Origin: Hyaloscypha bicolor E
Taxonomy: Eukaryota > Ascomycota > Leotiomycetes > Helotiales > Hyaloscyphaceae
DNA length: 64,000 nucleotides
Reading direction: 5' to 3'
Assembly: GCF_002865645.1 (NCBI RefSeq)
Contig: NW_020194620.1
Location: forward strand, 1,805,353 to 1,869,352
In this document: one piece after another, positions 45,886-56,628 of the stretch
Layout of the letters: the number at the start of each line of letters is the position of its first letter
Position numbering within the stretch: the first letter of the stretch is position 1
Made by a program: the position numbers and the translations under genes
Notes under the pieces: model-generated
What the model saw: the letters and a program-made list of their open reading frames with translations, nothing else
What the model was told of the DNA's origin: nothing
The model's database searches: none

Positions 45886-47067
45886 ATGATACCGACAAAA
45901 CGCACCTCCCTCCCTCTCCTCCTCCTTCTCGCAATCCGACACCGATGGCGCCGAGTCCTCATCCTGCTCTCCCTCCTGTACCTGCTCAATGCATATAACA
46001 ACCAAAAACATCCCTTCACAACCAAACCACATACCATCACCTCTCTGTCTCTCGAATACGAACGCGCACACCTTTCCCCAAGCTCGTCTCATCGCCAACT
46101 CCTCCCCCTGTCCGAAGCATCCGCCCTCTGCTCAGCACACAACTGGCGCCCATGGCCACACCGAGGGAATGGGGGACGAAAAGTCTACGACCTATTCATG
46201 CTAAACGATGAGTTAGACTGGCTTGAAATCCGACTCCATACATTAGCACCATACGTTGATTACTTTGTTATTTTGGAGAGCGCTGTGACGTTCACGAAGC
46301 AGGAGAAGAAGTTAGTGCTGAAAGAGAATTGGGACAGGTTTAAAGAGTGGCATGGCATGATTATCTATAAAGAAGTTACCGGGATGCCTGTCGATGCGCG
46401 GCGGACGTGGGATTTAGAGGATTTCCAGAGGAACGCAATGGTGCTGCAGGGATTGGGGAGTGTAGAGGGGACGGAGAAGGCGGCCAAAAAGGGAGATGTG
46501 TTGATCGTTAGTGATGTTGATGAGATTCCGCGGCCAGTTAGTGTGGTGTTGTTGAGGGAGTGCAGGACGCAGAAGAGGGTGACAATTAGAAGTGTGTTCT
46601 ATTATTATGGGTTTCAGTATCGGCATAAAGGGAAGCAGTGGAGCCATCCGCAGGCTACGGTTTATGCGGAGAGAAGGACGATCTTGCCGGTGGATTTGAG
46701 GAATGGGGAGGATAGCAAGATTTATTTTTTCTGGACGTGGTGGGATAAAGCGGAGTTGTGGAATGGAGGGTGGCATTGTAGTACTTGCTTTAAGACCGTG
46801 GAGGAGGTGTTGAGCAAGATGAGGAGCTTTAGTCATGTCGCGTTGAATCAAGAGCCATTTAGGGATCGGGCGAGGATTGTGGATAGGGTGCGGAAGGGGC
46901 TCGATTTGTGGGATCGGAAGGGGGAGGTATATGATGAGATTTATGGGAATGTGGATATCCCCGAGTATTTGAAGGAGGATAGGGAGAGGTGGGAGTTCTT
47001 ACTGGACCGGAGTGGGAGCAATGCCGCTTTCCAAGATTATGATCCCAGTGCGACTGCTGGCGATTGA
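45886..47067 (+). CDS. GT17 family N-acetylglucosaminyltransferase-like protein
   Basis: 393 aa from the ATG at 45886; the frame is open further upstream but without an ATG. A short basic N-terminus is followed by a signal-anchor (RVLILLSLLYLLNAY, about residues 23-37), giving type II topology. The GT17 domain is clear: KVYDLFMLNDELDWLEIRLH, then YFVILESAVTFTKQEKKL, DLEDFQRNAM, the DxD-containing VLIVSDVDEIPRP, and WHCSTCFKTVEEVLSKMRSF with the conserved paired Cys. GT17 is named for the animal bisecting beta-1,4-GlcNAc transferase, but fungal members are widespread and their acceptor is unknown, so activity is only inferred. Membership and start are well supported; no introns are needed. Confidence 0.9.
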   Translation: MIPTKRTSLPLLLLLAIRHRWRRVLILLSLLYLLNAYNNQKHPFTTKPHTITSLSLEYERAHLSPSSSHRQLLPLSEASALCSAHNWRPWPHRGNGGRKVYDLFMLNDELDWLEIRLHTLAPYVDYFVILESAVTFTKQEKKLVLKENWDRFKEWHGMIIYKEVTGMPVDARRTWDLEDFQRNAMVLQGLGSVEGTEKAAKKGDVLIVSDVDEIPRPVSVVLLRECRTQKRVTIRSVFYYYGFQYRHKGKQWSHPQATVYAERRTILPVDLRNGEDSKIYFFWTWWDKAELWNGGWHCSTCFKTVEEVLSKMRSFSHVALNQEPFRDRARIVDRVRKGLDLWDRKGEVYDEIYGNVDIPEYLKEDRERWEFLLDRSGSNAAFQDYDPSATAGD

Positions 47068-50000
47068 GCGCTGGGAGACAGACAATCGATCAAGAAACTT
47101 GGAGTCTGTGATCACAGCACGTGAAAGCGGCTGCTACCGTGGAGACCCTTGGGTAGATCTGCTACCAGTGATCCGGGCCCTATGTAAGACAAGACCACAA
47201 GCCCCATGGCACACTTGTGATTAGTCCTCAGGAAACGTTTCATGTATAAAATCTCCCCCTGGTAAGATCGAGGGATGATCTATCCCTAGATTCAGTAGAC
47301 TTGGTAGACTTTGTCCAAGCATCAGTCATGTCAGACAAGATTGTACGAAAGACATGAATCCCTCTCACACAACATTATCCCGGGCGCTCAGTTGTATGAA
47401 CTATTTTCCTTGTTGAGATGGCTAGAAACTCTTATAGACAACGCATTCAACGCAAATTTGTGTTTCAACAGTGCAGAATGCAGCAGACGCGAACCATAGT
47501 GTGACGAAATAATCAGGACAGAAATCCTGGGTTACCTTGGTAATTCATCTGATACTGTAACACCAGGCAGTGGCAGTTCTTCTCCGCGCAGTGGAATACG
47601 GCTACACACATATTCCGTGATGCCTCGGTGAGTTTGTCGGCGATTTGCACCGATCACTGCTTTCTTGGAGGTTCTTCGGTGGGAGGAGAGAGGATATATA
47701 TGGCAGGGGTAGGGAGCGATTTGTGGTGGCTTCGAGGAGACGTCCGTAACCTTCAGGGAGTAGGGCCGTATCTTGCATGGTGGAGGATTTGCCTTGCAGA
47801 TAGCCCGTTGCAACGGGCGGGAGGCAGAAAAGTTCGAGGCCCAAAAGTACAATTGCTGGTCGATAGCCTACATCGTTAGGAAATTCCAGGACGACTTTCT
47901 TCTCCTCCGAGGACCATTTCGAAATCTATATTGGTGAACGAGGTGGCAATTTTGTGCTCCATGAGGTGTTTGCCTACTGGTATATCTGGTCGGGCTTCAC
48001 CCACAGCGTTACAGATTCGGGGAACCGAGAATTGGTACTCGTCAGGTCTCTTCGGTGTGCCTCGAGGGAAACAGCACCGCGCAGCTTTGAATTCTCATTG
48101 CAGCGAATAGCCGCCATATCCCGGCCCGACGTCTGGAAATGTCTGGGTCTCGGCTCTGGGCGTTGGTTGATGACATGAGAAGCGTTTAAAACCAAAAAGC
48201 AAATCCGCGAATGGCGACTCTACCTTGGAAACGGACGCAATGACCCGTTCTTGACATCCAGTGGGACTGACAACGGGATGGTCCTCGGGGCTGATTTGAT
48301 ATCCTCCAATCAATAAAATGCAAGGAAAGCAAACATTTGAATTATAGTTTGTGATAGAAGTGCAAATGTGAGCCGTCTCTAAGCTTTCATTTGGTGGACT
48401 TGCTGATCTTCCTCGGAGCGTAATTGTATGTATATGGAGATCCGAAAAGGTAGACATGGTCTCTCCGGAGTGGTCGCCACCGCTGGTCTCGTGTGACATC
48501 TTCCGGGTGTCGAGTCGAATCGATGTGCTCAATGCAGCTTTCCTGATCTCCTCTGCGCCCCTTTCGATTGATTGGATCAAAATCTTCCCACCCCATGTCA
48601 AGAAGCATGAAACTCTAACCTGATCCGGAGGGCTGGGTCGGCTCGACGGCTGCGATTATGCGGGGATCCATCAACCTCACGTCTTCTCTCGAGCACGCTG
48701 GAGAAAGTATCACGAGCAACCCAACGAATCCTATCAACTTCTAGACCAAGGCTGCATGTGAGACCTCGGCGGCGAGATGGCAGAGGCCAGACACCAAAGG
48801 ATGCCGAATACGTGGTGTTGTGGGCGGATCTTTCTGATCCGGAAAGAAGCAAGGAATGCTTTCTTTTGCAGCGCGTCATCCGGACTTTTTTCGCAGCCTT
48901 CTGGTGTGAGGTCTATTGCTTTTGAGTTGAGTGACACCGGCGGAGGGCAAATTGAGACCAACGGAGCCTTTTTGGTGGCCCAGGAAAGCGCCATTGGACT
49001 GTATTCGTAGGTGCCGGCGCCTCATCCTCTCTCCAGCCTCCTGTACACCATCTCGCCGTTTGAAAGCACCAATCGAGGAGCTTCGAGGCCCCTGAACCCC
49101 GCTCCCGATGGATTGACTCAAAAGCACGTAAACATCCCAAGGCTGTTCTGGGTGTGTGGAGGCGCCACGCTTGTCAGCTCGCAGCACATGCACAGCACGC
49201 TGCGCTCTATATGACAGGTGCATGACCCTTCATAACACGAATACTCAAGCTCTAGTTGAACACTAGAACCTCGAGATCTCCAGCCCTTGCCTCACCTACA
49301 ACCCAGCGGCAGTGACACAGCGTCTGCAGTAGCTCGCGGCTGACAACTCCTACCAACGACACTGCATAGCTCGGCCTAGCGGCGCAAGAGGCGGGAGCAC
49401 AGACAGTTGAGGCACCTTGACCAAATCAAGCTGGTTGTCCTTTGGAATTTTCTTTGCGAGTGGCAATTTCTGCTTGTTGTGTTGGCTGTGTTGCGCTGTG
49501 TTGTGTGGCCACGCTTCATGAGGCCCTCGAGTTCCTTCCCTCCTCAATACAGACATCGCCAAAGGAAAACACGTCTGGGAGGGCAAACATTGGCCCAAAC
49601 CTCGCTCCGCGTTCTCTTCACTTCCTCCGCACCACACTCCTGCTCCACCTTTGCATTTCAACCCCTCCACAGCAGCATTCTCATTCTCAAGGTAGATTCT
49701 GCTTTCAGGCGAAGAGCCGTCCCGCATCCTGACATCAGCTCCGCTTGGAGGCTTTCGTCTTGTCCGGCCTCCCATTACAGAAGAAGCGCACCGGCCCCTG
49801 CCGCATTCTTCCTCAACGCGGACCCAAAGCCGGAAGGTACATAGTCCCCTTTCTCTTTCGTGATTTTCTTTCCTATCGAGTTTGATAACTTATATCGTGT
49901 TGTAAACTCCCAAATCATGAAGGTTTACGCTAACAGCCGTGGTTAGGTTGACTGTTGAACTCGAAAGAAATAGCCACAAGTACCTCTATGGGTCCAGCCC

Positions 50001-50729
50001 TACGTCAGCATTGAGGGAATCGACGGTCATTCATTGGGCTCTCTCCTTTGTTTTTGCTCCGGCAACAGAGGCTATACTGTGACTCTGCACCTCTTGCAGT
50101 AGCATATCTGAGTGGACCCAGGGTGAGCGAGCGTCTTTGACAAGCCCCGGTCCTAACTGAATTCACCGCGCCGATCATCGGCTGAAAGACGTGGCCTCTT
50201 GAAGGCGAACGGTTTTGGTCCTTTCAAGCTTGAGCACTAGCCGACCTCGCAACGGCATTATCATCCAGTAGGTATCCCCATCCGATCACACCTCCGTCTT
50301 CAACCACTTTCACCCCGTACCCTTTTCCCACAACTCCATCTCCTCCACCCCTTATGTTTTCCCCTTCATCATAGAACAACCGAAACCTTTTCCCAGGCTA
50401 TTACCGCCTGGAATAACCGTTTGTCTCTTGTTGATTGCAAGAAAGGCCTACGCACCGCGATCTAACCTTTTGACAGGCACCAAAGCGCGCGTCATCCGAT
50501 CTTTCGAGCCTTCTCCGGGGCGAACCAATTGATCTCACTAATGAGAACTACTGTAAACTGAACGGTAAGCTCTTGACAACCTATTTCCAGCAGATGTCGA
50601 TGTCGCGTGTAGCTAATGTACATCTCCTTCAAGGTGAACGAAAACCGGCGGGGCCTTTTTTCAGACTCTTCCAAGGATTTCAATCTCCAGTAGTAGATCT
50701 CTAAATCTCATCATCATTGAACTTTCAGG
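47068..50729. other. Gene-poor region of about 3.7 kb
   Basis: Overlapping short frames on both strands with no recognisable domain. The last kilobase is pyrimidine-rich, and an AG directly before the GAF-gene ATG (CTTTCAGG at 50723-50730) hints at a 5' UTR intron. Confidence 0.4.
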
Positions 50730-53700
50730 ATGGCGTTTTCTCAAGATATTGAAGACTCTGGCCGTCCAAAGAAGCTTCATAATAAAGCCTCAGTTCCCTC
50801 CATAGAGAGGAAGCAACCAGGCACAAACTTCATGGGCAAGTTATTTGGCAAGCAGCCAGAGAACAAAGGCAGACAGGAAGACTCTTTGGGACCGGAGATC
50901 GGCGATATTAGCCGAATGGCATACTTGGGCAACCTGAAGCCTGCTGTGTTCGTCCGGCCAAATGACCCATCACACCAAGGCTCTCAAATGCAACCTCGTA
51001 GAGAAGAAGGCCTTCCTCCCCGGGGAGCACGCTCGGAAGACGGATCAGATTCGTTTGTGTCTCCTATTACTCGAGCACGTAACCGTGCGGAGACGGATGC
51101 AATCCTAACCGGCCGCGTCTCAGAAGAGGACCCAGAGTTCGCTGCGGAGGAAGATACTTTCGATAATAGTGCCGAACATGCCGAACAAGAAAATTTTGAT
51201 AACAATTTCGAACATCCCGAGCGAGAAGGTTTCAACAGCAATTTCGAATATGCCGAGCGAGACGCTTTCAACATTGACGAGAGTGACAATGTCAATGATG
51301 TTTGCGGATCCTCTGAGGAATGCACTGTCGAGTGTGTTTCTTTGCAACGTGATACGCCTCGTGCAGACACTCCCGATCTCAATACTAAGCAGCAAATCGA
51401 GTACGTCGCCGTCATCAACGGGCAAGGCCGCGCGGGAGCTGAGCAGTGGAAGCACTACCTCGAGTGCTATACGAATGTATGTGCTTTGGCCCTGTTTCCC
51501 TTTTCCCGTAATACTTGATGCTGATGCTGATTGCTTCCAGGGCCAATTCAGCTTAATCAGACCCCCGCCTCCACCTCAGTACAGCCGCAACTTTAGATTC
51601 CTCAGCGCAGTCTACCCTCCGAACGAGGCTGAGAGGCTGTCACTGTGCGCCAAGTATGATATTGTATGGGCCCACGGATCTGAATGTGAGAAGCTCGGTC
51701 TACTGGTTGCTCAAACCATCAAGAGATTTGGCGCGCTCTCCGGATGCGTCAGCTTCTTCGATGAGCAGAATGAGGTGGTCAAGATTGAGAGCGGATACCA
51801 GCGATCGCTGATTGACCGTAATACCAGCATTGCAGCTCATGTTCTGTACGCTTCGGACGTCATGGTTGTGTTGGATACAAAACAGGTTTGTGCGACCACT
51901 TCTTCGTATATTTCTTGATGCTGATGGTATAGGACTGGCGATTTGAAAACAATCCGCTCGTGGACTTCAAGCCAAGGATCCGATTCTTTGCTGGAGCACC
52001 ATTACTGTCTACTGGAGGTGAGGTGGTCGGCGTTCTCTCAGTATTTGGAAAGGAGCCTCGAATTGCCTTCACCCCTCAGCAGCGTAGTGAGCTTGCAGAG
52101 TTCGGCAAGGATGTCATGAAGGAGCTCAACTTTCTAGCCGACACTTTGACGGACCCCGATTTAAGAACTACCCCACTTCTTGAACGGGACTCTATCATAA
52201 ATGGTGTCTACAAGCCTCGAAACTTAAGGTCACCACTAAGACTATACAGTACAGAAGATGTAGAGCCGAACCTTATGCCATCTGCACTTCAATGCCAAAT
52301 GAAGTCTCCGATGACAAACTCTCGACCCTTTATCAACAGCCAGAACAACTTTGGTCCTCATGGCGACCCAACGCCTCCTTCGTCTTCAGAGTCACACAAC
52401 AACAGCTTCTTCAACAAGCCACAAAGCTTCGGCAAGAACTATGAGCAACTCTGCGAGGATCCGGTGCTCAACGGCCAGGCAACCTCGGGTTCTGGAAACC
52501 GTCGTGTTTCAACTCCCCGCCCATTCTCCTCTTCTGACCTTACCTCTATCCACCCGCATCCCCCGAATACTCCAGACCGTTCCCTCATGGAGGAGGACCT
52601 GTCCCAACAGACGCTGTTCGACTTGACTGTTGAAGGTTTTTTCCATCTTTCAGATGATGATTGTGCGGAGCAATCACGATTCGAGCAACCGAAGCAACAA
52701 GTTGACTACATCGACAGAGTAATTAGCGCACATCAGACGCAGACGCCTCGAAGCATTCCAGCCGATGGCACTGAGAGAGGCAGCCACAAGAGACCTGTCG
52801 CCAACGCCAAAGCGCGAAGTGCCGAACTAAACAATCCTTTTGTCGGACAATCCATGGGAGAAATGGACAGCAACCACCCGTCAAGTTCGACGGCACTCGC
52901 CCGAATTCCCCCTCCTCCGATGAAGACCCCTCCGAGCATGGCATCTTCGTCGGCAAACGAAATCCCTCAAAAGAAGAACAAAGACCGAGATATGGGTCAG
53001 GCGTGCAGTGACTTCGCTAATTTGTATGACTACGATCTGATTTATTGTGTTGTTCTCAAGGAAGACCTACATGTCGAAACTGGATTGCGGATGCGACCTC
53101 TGCTTGCCTATGGCCAACATGGCACTAAAGCGCTACCTGAGCTAACACCTGAGATCCACCTCCGTGCCCTTCGCTCCAAGGACTGCGTGGAGTGGCACAA
53201 CATGCAATGCGAGTACAAAGCCGGCGACTACGCTATAGGCTACATGCTTCCTGTCCATCCAGAAGATGTCGAAAGTGGAACTGGTGTTGTCTTGGGAGCG
53301 TTCCGACTACCAAGAGCTCATGGGTATGAGGAGAGACACCCTGACCAGGAGAGACAAACCCTTATCGACTTTGCCAAGAAATTTTCCACTATGTGTCTAC
53401 CCAAATCACGCCTGCCGACTGAGAGATGGGAGACCGAATGGTCCACGCAAGGCTTTAAAGGCCAACCTACGATCAAGAGATCCCACACCGACCATGTCGC
53501 CTCTAGTGCCTTTCCAGCAAATGAGGCTGTCGAGGTCACGTTTGGTGACGAGGCTTCCTACAAGTACTCGACAAATGTTAGTCATTCCGCGTTCACACCC
53601 AGCCCCTTTCCCGGAAGTGAGGCCACGGAAGCTTCCTTTGATGAAGAGCGTGTCTACCAAGCCTCCAGAAATGCCGTACCCAATCCCGTCTGGAATCCAT

Positions 53701-54017
53701 TTAACCCGGTCGCGCAAAATCCATATAACCCGGTCGCCCAAGGTCCATTCAGTCCGATGATCCAAAATCCATTCAACCCGGTTGCCTATGGCCGATTCAA
53801 TCCGGTCACGCATGATCCATTCAACCCGGTCGAACATGCTCCTCTTAGCGAAGAGGATTCTCACGGGTCCACGACAGAGGCAAGCCATGCCGACGTCTAC
53901 CCACGCAAGATGGAAGTTGTACAGGCTAAAACCAGCAACGGCCGCAAGTTTTCAAAAACTGTTAAGCGATTCGGAGCCGAAATGGTTCAACAAATGGGTC
54001 GTGGAGGCTTTGCTTAG
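50730..54017 (+). CDS. GAF-domain protein with internal repeats
   Basis: Model join(50730..51476, 51541..51885, 51933..54017), 1058 aa; both introns are in phase 0. Residues 1-235 are disordered and acidic, with three copies of a 12-residue repeat (FDNSAEHAEQEN, FDNNFEHPEREG, FNSNFEYAERDA) at 51159-51266. From about residue 260 comes a GAF domain: RFLSAVYPPNEAERLSLCAK, LVAQTIKRFGALSGCVSFFD, and FFAGAPLLSTGGEVVGVLSV. The order is that of GAF modules at the N-terminus of fungal hybrid histidine kinases, but no kinase or receiver domain follows. Near residues 735-860 a second compact region (DLIYCVVLKEDLHVETGLRM) may be a divergent sensor domain. The C-terminus holds six 8-residue repeats of the NPFNPVAQ type. 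Probably a signalling or scaffold protein; function not known. Confidence 0.82.
51159..51266 (+). repeat. 36-bp coding tandem repeat, three copies
   Basis: Encodes three diverged 12-residue acidic units inside the GAF-protein N-terminus. The reading frame is preserved. Confidence 0.8.
53694..53837 (+). repeat. 24-bp coding tandem repeat, six copies
   Basis: Encodes six units of the form N-P-F/Y-N/S-P-V/M-x-x near the C-terminus of the GAF protein. Units differ mainly by substitutions that keep the NPF/NPV core. Confidence 0.85.
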
Positions 54018-56628
54018 AAGCAGACACACAGTTAGGCTTATTCAACCCAAGGTCATCGAACAGGACCTCTTCCACCTTGAAAAATCTCCTGGCTCTCAAT
54101 TGATCCAGTGCGTTGACGGCATCTGTGCAGCTCCATCCTATAATATAAGGACTCATCGAAGGCATAAAAATCTTTCACACTATTGAGTCCTTTTTCAGTT
54201 CTTGTCGCTGGCATGATCGACGATGTCAACAGCTACTCGGCCAATGTCATCCACATTCGTTCCATGATTCTTCCTTCTATTCTCGGAAATAATTGAAAAT
54301 GTCGGCCTTCTCAACAGCAAGCTGTGGGATTAGATTTCCACTGTTTTCACGAAAATGCTTGCATGCCTCTGTCCTTTTGTCAATGATTATAAGCACCAAG
54401 ATACCCTTGCTTTACACTCAGTTATTGCTCAGCTGCTGTTTCTCTTTTCCATCTCAGGGAAGGAATGAGAGGGTGGATTAATGAAAAGAAGGGTGGCTTT
54501 TATGTACTTACCTTGCGCAATCCTTCCTGTCAGTATCAGCTGACGTTGGAAGCGGTCACTTCATCAACTCGCTTTTATCGTGTAAAGCTTTGTTGCTTGG
54601 AACTTAAGAGAATGGCGTTCTTGCTTCCTGTCAGTTCTAGCTGACGTTAGAGGTGGTCGCTTCTTCATTTCTCTTTCACCGTGTGCAGGCTGCCGCTTTG
54701 CTCTCTTTTCTTTGCTCTTTGGGGAACGACGCGCCTTTGTTTACTAAGCGAGAAAATAAACAGCCATAAAACGATCTGCCTGTGCCTTTTTGTGACCTGC
54801 TTTCGTGACTGTATTGGAGGTTGTGAAGTTGGATTCTGCATGACCCTTTCCTTCCTTATGCACTTTATCCTTTCTTTCTGCCAGTTACAGGAGTCTGCAG
54901 CTCTGACCGCAAGTCGAGCAGCTCACATCTCTATAGTGTGGTTCTTCTAAACATACAAGAGCGTATTATTTTTCTGCGTTCGGGAAGACGAAACAATGAT
55001 CTGGCGATAATGAGACTTGAAGATTAGACATTGCATCTTCCTCATCCCAGCAATCAAGCAACCGGAGAGGTTTATAAAAGGTCTTGAGTCACGCTTCCAC
55101 ATAAGACAATCCAATTGTCTCAATAGACATCACCATGTGCTATGGGTATCGTGGAAATCACGCCTCCTCCGAAGATCCACAATAAATGTTTCGCTGTCTC
55201 GGTTCGATGGTTCCTGTTGCTGCTCGAGTTCCTGCTGCTCTATGTGTAGAGGTAGCAGCATTTGTGGTCGACAGGCAAAGGAGGGACAAAGCGTTGTCAT
55301 GATATCGCAGTTGTCTGTCTTTGTTTTGGCACGGACGAGAGGGGAGGTGATGAGCGGAAAGAAGATAGAAACGGCGGACAAGAGAAGAAGATTGGCGGAA
55401 AGGTGGAAGGGTCGGAGGACATCGGGGAAAGGAGGGTCGAAAATGGAAATGTAGATTAGACTGCGAGCTTTCCTTGACAACAAACAGAAGTTGATACCAG
55501 TGTGTCACTATGGCGCAGGGTACTGGATATATTGTGATTTTGCTGGAAGGCTAAAGGTCAGAGAGTTGGTCACTTGCGTGTGAATAAGAAGAAAGCCCGC
55601 CCCCGGCGTTGGCGAGATTGTTGGGGTTGTTAAAAGAAAGAAGGGAGGGAGGCTGCACTCAGCAGCGAGTAAAGAGGAGGGGTCTTTACAGGGCGGGTCT
55701 GAGCACTGCACTTGGAATTACATCAGGGACAGGAGCTTGATTGATTGATCGATTGATTGGCGGGAATCAGGCTCCCGATTGTTTAGTCGGCGCGTTTCCA
55801 GCAGCTGAGTTGAGCAAGAGAAGAACCTCCAAACCTTCACATTGCAAGGCGCACCTTAAGGGTGTCCTGTGAAGTGGGTCTAAGGAAAGGAAAAAGAGCC
55901 TGGGACTCGCCCTAGGACCCCACTGTGTGGGTGACCAAGTCGGGCAGTATCTAACTAATAAGGACAGCTATGTACAGGAAGTGGTGCGGGGCACCAGGGC
56001 AAGGTGGGTGGGTCGAAAAGTGCCTTGAAGTGAGAGAGAAAGTGCTTGAGCAAGAGAGGAGAGCAGAGAAGGGGCCAGAGGCCCATTATATGCTCTTCCT
56101 CGCTGGCGCTCAGACCTCTTCTGCTCTTCAAATGGGATGAGACTGCTTTAGTTGTTAGTCGCCATCGGTCAAAAGACAGCCTGTACGTAGCTGACGAAGT
56201 ACGTTCTCAGAGTTGGACTAGCTGAGGCAGCTTCATTGCAAGGGGCAATTGTACAATATAACTGTTAGGGGAACGATTTCAAGAGCGCAACATTCGGTCT
56301 GTAAAAGAATCAAGTCTTTGAAGCCTGCACGGAGTGTAAAAGGTGGGGCGGCTCTCTGTGGTCAACAAAATCAACGGACCTTACACTTGAGGTTTTCTGG
56401 AAAAGAAGCAAGAGTGTGGAGGCAATTTCACAAGCAGCAGATCACCCAAGGACAAAGAAAGAGCTCAATATTCCGGAAGAATCGACGTCATCTATTTTAC
56501 AGCCTCACCATCTATCAACCTTCCATCGTCTCGACTCTTCCCCCTCAATACACTTCTTTCCACCCACCACAATGCCAGAACAAAGAGAAAGATAGATGGA
56601 GCAGCATTCGAATTGGCAGACTTTTAGT
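54018..56628. other. Gene-poor region of about 2.6 kb
   Basis: Between the converging GAF gene and ATP1. It contains a diverged direct duplication (54523-54691) and a short GATT repeat near 55738-55760. No supportable coding sequence. Confidence 0.45.
54523..54691. repeat. Diverged direct repeat of about 68 bp, 101-bp offset
   Basis: Copy 1 (54523-54590) and copy 2 (54624-54691) share CTTCCTGTCAG, then AGCTGACGTT, GGTC, CTTC and GTGTA/GTGTG blocks at the same spacing. It is an old local duplication in non-coding DNA. Confidence 0.65.

Noticed and set aside
48777..49223. Convergent ORFs on both strands in the 47-50.7 kb gap
   Set aside because: No recognisable motif on either strand; open in several frames mainly because of GC-rich composition.
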